From Clostridiales bacterium UBA6386 (lineage in GTDB: Bacteria; Bacillota; Clostridia; Oscillospirales; Oscillospiraceae): DNA of 27,485 nt. The stretch covers positions 58,513 to 85,997 of the forward strand of contig DJQM01000064.1 of assembly GCA_002437585.1 (NCBI GenBank). Reading direction: 5' to 3'. A program made the translations under genes and the position numbers. This document shows, in pieces, positions 23,366-27,485 of the stretch. Below the pieces are notes generated by a model. The model was not told the DNA's origin. It did no database searches and worked only from the letters and a program-made list of their open reading frames with translations. The first letter of the stretch is position 1. Each line of letters begins with the position of its first letter.

Positions 23366-24532
23366 ATGCGCCGCTATTTTGAAGAATTGAAGGATTTCAC
23401 CAAGAAAGGCGATCTGTTTTTGCTGGGCATGTGCGTGTGCCTGGCACTGTTCGGCGTGGTGTGCATTGCCAGTGCCACCTCGGCAGATAAATTTGGTGAC
23501 AGCAATTTCAAATATCTGGCCATTCAGCTGGTTTCCATCTGCCTGGGCGTTGTGGTTTACGCCATGGTTTCCGCCATCGATCTGGATTTCCTGTCCGAGC
23601 ATCGGGCGGCACTGGCGATTTTTAATGTGCTGCTGCTTCTGATGCTGATTCCCTTCGGCACGGACAACAACACCGGCAACAAAAGCTGGCTCCATTTTCC
23701 CGGCTTCCCGGTGAACATTCAGCCTGCCGAAATCTGTAAAATGACCTATATCGTCATTATGGCCTCGGTCATGTCCTCCCATCAGAACCGGATTTCCCAC
23801 CCGGTGTCCGTCATGCACATGGTCTTTCACCTGGGATTGCTGGTTGGCCTGAATATGGTGCTGTCCGGCGACGCGGGCGTGTCTCTGATCTTCGTATTTA
23901 TCTTCATCGGCATGGCCTTTGCCGGCGGCGTGAGCCTTTGGTGGTTTGCCCTGGCCATCGGCGGCATCGCGGCCATGTTTCCCATTCTGTGGCAGTTTCT
24001 GGGTCAGTACCAGCGAAACCGGATTCTCATTCTGTTTGATCCCAAGGTCGATCCCCAGGGCATTAACGAACGGTATCACTCCAAGATCAATTTGCAGTCC
24101 CTCACCGGCGGCGGCCTGACGGGTCAGGGACTGTTCAACGGCAACCGAACCCAGAGCGGCGCGCTGTTTGCCCAGCACACGGACTATATTTTCTCCTCCA
24201 TGGGCGAGGAAATCGGCTTTATCGGCTGCGTGTGCATCATGCTGGCGGAGCTTGCCATCATTGCCCGGTGCGTCTACGTTGGCGTCCGGTGCCAGGACTA
24301 TATGCGCCGTCTGGTGTGCTACGGCGCGGCCTCGGCTCTGATGTTCCAGCTGATGATCAACGTGGGCATGTGCATCGGCGTTATGCCCGTTATCGGCCTG
24401 ACCCTGCCGCTGATCAGCTACGGCGGCTCCTCCGTGGTGACTATTTTCATGATGCTGGGGCTGGTGTCCGGTGCTTATGCCAGACCCTCGTCCCTCAGTC
24501 ACGAACGATATGTCCAGCCCTATCGAGGGTAG
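23366..24532 (+). CDS. SEDS-family peptidoglycan glycosyltransferase (FtsW/RodA/SpoVE)
   Basis: This 388-residue protein with about ten membrane helices polymerises glycan strands from lipid II, working with a class B penicillin-binding protein. Diagnostic blocks are NIQPAEICKM, LSGDAGVSLIFVFIF, HTDYIFSSMGEEIGFIGC and, near the end, GLTLPLISYGGSSVV. The usual FtsW/RodA/SpoVE ambiguity applies: no divisome, mreBCD or spore gene is adjacent to settle it. The start at 23366 has AAAGGAGG at good spacing; an upstream in-frame extension covers the promoter and is rejected. Its stop codon almost abuts the -35 box of the antitoxin RNA promoter. Confidence 0.94.
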   Translation: MRRYFEELKDFTKKGDLFLLGMCVCLALFGVVCIASATSADKFGDSNFKYLAIQLVSICLGVVVYAMVSAIDLDFLSEHRAALAIFNVLLLLMLIPFGTDNNTGNKSWLHFPGFPVNIQPAEICKMTYIVIMASVMSSHQNRISHPVSVMHMVFHLGLLVGLNMVLSGDAGVSLIFVFIFIGMAFAGGVSLWWFALAIGGIAAMFPILWQFLGQYQRNRILILFDPKVDPQGINERYHSKINLQSLTGGGLTGQGLFNGNRTQSGALFAQHTDYIFSSMGEEIGFIGCVCIMLAELAIIARCVYVGVRCQDYMRRLVCYGAASALMFQLMINVGMCIGVMPVIGLTLPLISYGGSSVVTIFMMLGLVSGAYARPSSLSHERYVQPYRG

Positions 24533-24561
24533 TTGACAAACGGACAAATTTGGAGTATAGT
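24533..24561 (+). promoter_or_regulatory. Promoter of the antisense (antitoxin) RNA
   Basis: TTGACA (24533-24538) starts at the last base of the SEDS stop region and is followed by a 17-base spacer and TATAGT (24556-24561). No open reading frame follows, so it should drive a small untranslated RNA beginning near 24568. Confidence 0.85.
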
Positions 24562-24567
24562 ATAGAC

Positions 24568-24670
24568 AAAGAGGGCGCTACCAGTAGGTCGGCTCCCCCA
24601 AAGAGTTAGCTAAGAGAGATAGCCGCGACTTTGGTAGAGTGGGCGGCTATCTCTTCTTATTATTGTTATT
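24568..24670 (+). ncRNA. Candidate type I antitoxin RNA, antisense to the toxin mRNA 3' part
   Basis: The predicted RNA of about 100 bases starts with GGCGCTACCAGTAGG and CTCCCCCA, contains the palindrome TTAGCTAA, and ends in a 12-base stem (AGAGATAGCCGC at 24615-24626 with its complement at 24643-24654) followed by TCTTATTATTGTTATT, a plausible intrinsic terminator. It has no credible reading frame. The RNA is complementary to the last codons of the toxin gene and everything downstream of it. This converges like TxpA/RatA and BsrG/SR4 of Bacillus subtilis. Transcript ends are predicted, not measured. Confidence 0.75.
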
Positions 24671-24742
24671 CGCCTGGAAGACCAGGGCAATGACAGCGGT
24701 AATGACCATGCAGAACTGAAAAAGTCCTTCCCATGTAACCAT
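24647..24742 (-). CDS. Small hydrophobic toxin, holin-like type I toxin family
   Basis: This 31-codon gene encodes a peptide beginning MVTWEGLFQF, with a hydrophobic core CMVITAVIALVFQA and a polar basic tail NNNNKKR. One membrane helix and a Lys/Arg end are the plan of Firmicutes type I toxins and of the 'putative holin-like toxin' family, which depolarise or damage the membrane when overproduced. AAGGGGGTG lies 6 bases before the ATG. The stop codon falls inside the hairpin shared with the antisense RNA. The gene has its own promoter, a structured leader of about 90 bases and an opposing small RNA. Toxicity is inferred from family and layout. Confidence 0.85.
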   Translation of the reverse strand: MVTWEGLFQFCMVITAVIALVFQANNNNKKR

Positions 24743-24748
24743 AACCGT

Positions 24749-24773
24749 CACCCCCTTTCTATACTGAAGGGGG
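24749..24773 (-). promoter_or_regulatory. Hairpin masking the toxin ribosome binding site
   Basis: On the minus strand CCCCCTT pairs with AAGGGGG around the 9-base loop cagtataga. The 3' arm is the Shine-Dalgarno sequence itself, so ribosomes would be blocked in the folded leader. A second hairpin, CCCCC-attc-GGGGG (24805-24792), lies upstream in the same leader. Confidence 0.8.
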
Positions 24774-24839
24774 CAAAAGAAGAGCATATTACCCCCGAAT
24801 GGGGGAACCGCCTACCGGGGTACTGGTAGCACCGGGATT

Positions 24840-24868
24840 AGCGTAGCACAAAACTCGACAAATTGCAA
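24840..24868 (-). promoter_or_regulatory. Promoter of the toxin mRNA
   Basis: On the minus strand TTGCAA (24868-24863) and TACGCT (24845-24840) are 17 bases apart; the transcript would start near 24833. The -10 box is a weaker match than that of the opposing RNA. Confidence 0.65.
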
Positions 24869-24879
24869 GAAAAATAAGA

Positions 24880-24924
24880 AAATCCGGGACATGAGCCGCA
24901 GAAAGGCGGTTATGTCCCGGATTT
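24880..24924 (-). terminator. Terminator of the GNAT-ygjV unit
   Basis: AAATCCGGGACAT (24880-24892) is perfectly complementary to 24912-24924, and an inner CCGC/GCGG stem extends it. On the minus strand it is followed by TTCTTATTTTTC, fitting termination of the upstream membrane-protein gene, whose stop is a few bases away. Confidence 0.88.
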
Positions 24925-24927
24925 GCG

Positions 24928-25452
24928 TTATTTGGCACCCTCCAGGTTCTTCCAGCCGTAGCGACAGATGGACAGGAGCATGGAGGCCTCGCTGACGATC
25001 TCGTCCAGAATGCCCGCCCAGGAGCCTACCAGAAGGTTGTAGATCATCCACAGGGGTGAGTTGATGAGCATTCCCACCAGGCGGATTTTCCGGCCGTCCC
25101 GGGTGTAGCCGCCGATGGTGGCGGCGATATTGGCGGCCACCGGCAGAAGCGAGTGCCAGCTGTCCCAGGTGAAATACAGCGCCGTCAGCTGCAAAAGACA
25201 GATCAGGCCGCAGGCGGCCTTTCCCTTCAGCACCTCATAGCGGCTGCCCAGGCAGAAGGAGCGCAGGGTATTGAGAATGTAGCTGATGCCCCCCGTGACC
25301 GCCCCCAGAAGCAGCAGGTGGACGGTGTAGAGCAGGTAGGAGGCCAGCTGCACCTGAAAAAGCCGCCGGTTTTCCCGGCACTGATAGGAGAAAAAGAACA
25401 GAACCGTTCCCGCAAAGCCAATGGTCTGAATCAGAAGCTGCCGCGTATCCAT
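24928..25452 (-). CDS. YgjV-like inner membrane protein
   Basis: This 174-residue protein has about six short hydrophobic segments. The opening IQTIGFAGTVLFFFSYQCRENRR, the middle LPVAANIAATIGGYTRDGRKIR and the block LINSPLWMIYNLLVGSWAGILDE fit the YgjV (Imp-YgjV) family, whose function is not known. It starts 3 bases after the stop of the acetyltransferase gene, with no clear ribosome site of its own, so translation is probably coupled. A terminator follows directly. Confidence 0.85.
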   Translation of the reverse strand: MDTRQLLIQTIGFAGTVLFFFSYQCRENRRLFQVQLASYLLYTVHLLLLGAVTGGISYILNTLRSFCLGSRYEVLKGKAACGLICLLQLTALYFTWDSWHSLLPVAANIAATIGGYTRDGRKIRLVGMLINSPLWMIYNLLVGSWAGILDEIVSEASMLLSICRYGWKNLEGAK

Positions 25453-25455
25453 GGC

Positions 25456-25935
25456 CTACAGGGTATGGTAATACAGGCAGATGTTCTGGAAGGAGCCGTC
25501 CTTCATCCGGAAGCCCTTGGGAATGGTTCCGACGTACACGAACCCCAGCCGCTCATACAGATGCCGGGCGTGGATATTGTTCTCCACCACGGCGTTGAAC
25601 TGCATGAGCCGGTATCCCAGCCCCTTGGCCTGAGCCAGACAGTCCGTTACCAGCTTTTCACCGATGTGGCAGCCCCGGCAGGCGGCATCCACGGCGTAGC
25701 TGGCGTTGGCGATGTGTCCTACCCGCCCGATGGAATTGGGATGGAGGATGTACAGTCCCAGGATCCGGCCATCCTCTTCCGCCACGCCGCAGTAGTCCTG
25801 GGCGGCGAAAAATTCCGGGCCGGTCTGCCCGGTCAGGCAGTCCTCCTGAGGAAAGGCCACCCCTTCCTCCACCACCTGGTTCCAGATACGGATCATTTCC
25901 GGAATATCCTTTTCGGTATATGCTCTGATTTTCAT
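25456..25935 (-). CDS. GNAT-family N-acetyltransferase
   Basis: This 159-residue protein would transfer an acetyl group from acetyl-CoA to an amine. It has the GNAT layout: MKIRAYTEKDIPEMIRIWNQ at the N terminus, the central strand ASYAVDAACRGCHIGEKLV with a degenerate acetyl-CoA loop (RGCHIG, versus the usual Q/RxxGxG/A), and HARHLYERLGFVYVG near the C terminus. The substrate is unknown. GAGGA lies just before the ATG at 25935; a longer in-frame reading runs into tsf in another frame and is rejected. It lies just after the tsf terminator and is co-transcribed with the YgjV-like gene. Confidence 0.88.
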   Translation of the reverse strand: MKIRAYTEKDIPEMIRIWNQVVEEGVAFPQEDCLTGQTGPEFFAAQDYCGVAEEDGRILGLYILHPNSIGRVGHIANASYAVDAACRGCHIGEKLVTDCLAQAKGLGYRLMQFNAVVENNIHARHLYERLGFVYVGTIPKGFRMKDGSFQNICLYYHTL

Positions 25936-25961
25936 AAAAATCCTCGTTTTTTCATCGTGAA

Positions 25962-25988
25962 AAGCTCCCCGCCTCTGGCGGGGAGCTT
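25962..25988 (-). terminator. Terminator after tsf
   Basis: AAGCTCCCCGCC (25962-25973) pairs perfectly with GGCGGGGAGCTT (25977-25988) around a 3-base loop. On the minus strand TTTTC and, a little further, a longer T-rich stretch follow the stem. Confidence 0.88.
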
Positions 25989-26002
25989 CTGGGAAGCGGT
26001 GA

Positions 26003-26932
26003 TTACTTGGAAGCGCCGGCGATCTGGGCGGCGACCTCAGCGGCGAAGTCGTCAGCCTTCTTCTCAATGCCCTCGCCCTTGACGTAGTGGATGGCATCGA
26101 CGAAGGTGATCTTGCCGCCCAGCTTCTTGGCGGCGTCGGCAATGTAGCCGGCCACGTCGCCCTTGTACAGGTCGGAGCGGACGAACTCCTGCTGCAGCAG
26201 GCAGGACTCCTTGTAGAAGGCAGCCAGCTTACCGGCGGCGATCTTCTCCTTGACGGCGGCGGGCTTGTTCGCCATCTTGGGATCGTTGTCCATGAGAGCC
26301 ACCTGAACCTGCATCTCGTGGTCAACGTCGGCCTGGGGCACCTGGGACTTGTCCCAGTACTTGGGGTTCATAGCGGCAATCTGCATGGCAACGTTCTTGC
26401 CCACCTCGGTCACATCGATGTCGCCCTCCACAGCCAGGTTCACCAGAACGCCGTGGGTGCCGCCTGCGTGAACGTAGGCAACGGAGGTGTTCTCGGGGAA
26501 CCGGGCGAAGCGGCGGATCTGGATGTTCTCGCCGATGGACATGACCTTCTCCTGCATGACCTCGGTGACGGTCAGGTCGGTGCCGGGGTACTTGCAGGCC
26601 TTCAGAGCCTCCACGTCGGCGGGGTTCTGCTCGGCCACGATCTGAGCCAGCTTCTTGACCAGATCCATAAAAGCGTCCGTCTTGGCGGCGAAGTCGGTCT
26701 CGGAGTTGACCTCGATGATGACGCCGCAGCCGCCGATGACGGCAGCGTAGGCAACGCCCTCGGCGGCCACGCGGTCAGCCTTCTTGGCAGCCTTGGCCAG
26801 ACCCTTTTCGCGCAGCCAGTCAACGGCCTTGTCCATATCGCCGTCGGTGGCCTGGAGTGCCTTCTTGCAGTCCATCATACCCACGTTGGTCATTTCACGG
26901 AGCTTCTTAACATCCTGAGCGGTAAAAGCCAT
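26003..26932 (-). CDS. tsf: Elongation factor Ts
   Basis: This 309-residue factor exchanges GDP for GTP on EF-Tu. The N-terminal UBA-like domain with VKKLREMTNVGMMDCKKAL, then GLAKAAKKADRVAAEG, and the core blocks VIEVNSETDFAAK and VAMQIAAMNPKYWDKSQVP identify it beyond doubt. Its length matches other bacterial EF-Ts. AGGAGGA precedes the ATG at 26932. It follows rpsB by 26 bases in the conserved rpsB-tsf order. Confidence 0.98.
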   Translation of the reverse strand: MAFTAQDVKKLREMTNVGMMDCKKALQATDGDMDKAVDWLREKGLAKAAKKADRVAAEGVAYAAVIGGCGVIIEVNSETDFAAKTDAFMDLVKKLAQIVAEQNPADVEALKACKYPGTDLTVTEVMQEKVMSIGENIQIRRFARFPENTSVAYVHAGGTHGVLVNLAVEGDIDVTEVGKNVAMQIAAMNPKYWDKSQVPQADVDHEMQVQVALMDNDPKMANKPAAVKEKIAAGKLAAFYKESCLLQQEFVRSDLYKGDVAGYIADAAKKLGGKITFVDAIHYVKGEGIEKKADDFAAEVAAQIAGASK

Positions 26933-26958
26933 TGTATTGTCCTCCTATATCTTTGGGA

Positions 26959-27485
<527 letters not shown>

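Larger units (their letters stand above)
24577..24830. repeat. Inverted repeats flanking the toxin-antitoxin locus
   Basis: GCTACCAGTA at 24577-24586 and CTCCCCCA at 24593-24600 recur in inverted orientation at 24821-24830 (TACTGGTAGC) and 24800-24807 (TGGGGGAA). As a result both transcripts, reading towards each other, begin with closely related sequence. Confidence 0.8.

Noticed and set aside
24568..24670. The small plus-strand RNA as a protein-coding leader or an ordinary attenuator
   Set aside because: No start codon with ribosome site and no downstream gene on the plus strand; antisense function fits better.

Overview
The window looks like chromosomal DNA of a GC-rich, Gram-positive gut Clostridia, most likely in the Oscillospiraceae/Oscillospirales. 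The evidence is strong AGGAGG-type ribosome binding sites, TTGACA/TATAAT promoters with 17-base spacers, an archaeal-type phosphoglycerate mutase next to serC-serA, a YtrA-type GntR/ABC cassette, TraX and DUF4830 proteins, and a family of short palindromic intergenic repeats. The family-level placement is an inference. No rRNA, tRNA, CRISPR array, transposase or prophage gene was seen.

Layout, left to right. 1-166: repeat block. 176-898 (-): lysophosphatidate acyltransferase. 1057-2950 (+): GntR regulator, ABC ATPase and ABC permease, with a palindromic operator over the promoter. 3118-3948 (+): TraX-family membrane protein. 4112-7578 (+): apgM-like mutase, serC and serA (serine synthesis). 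7939-11736 (+): proB, proA, proC and an Fe-S aldo/keto reductase (proline synthesis). 11772-12709 (-): RibU-type riboflavin transporter under an FMN riboswitch with its terminator. 12775-13308 (-): DUF4830 protein. 13377-14078 (+): RsuA-family pseudouridine synthase. 14277-15368 (+): PucR/CdaR-type regulator. 15437-15611: repeats. 15843-21760 (+): ftsE, ftsX, two tandem coiled-coil/M23 endopeptidases, a CtpA-type protease and a nitroreductase. 21815-23176 (-): sodium:neurotransmitter-symporter-family transporter. 23366-24532 (+): FtsW/RodA/SpoVE-type SEDS protein. 24533-24868: a compact, probably unannotated type I toxin-antitoxin locus. 24928-25935 (-): YgjV-like membrane protein and GNAT acetyltransferase. 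26003-27485 (-): tsf and the 3' part of rpsB.

How the genes work together. FtsEX, the two LytM/M23 proteins and the CtpA protease form a cell-wall remodelling module. FtsEX would drive conformational activation of the coiled-coil hydrolases at the membrane, and the SEDS glycosyltransferase lies about 2 kb downstream. The serine and proline blocks are tightly packed biosynthetic operons. The riboflavin importer is controlled by FMN through transcription termination.

The most novel-looking part is 24533-24868. A 31-codon hydrophobic, Lys/Arg-tailed peptide gene on the minus strand faces a strong plus-strand promoter that makes a small RNA complementary to the 3' part of the toxin message. The toxin ribosome binding site is locked in a hairpin. 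The two transcripts begin with related sequences, so the full-length toxin mRNA could fold 5' end to 3' end.
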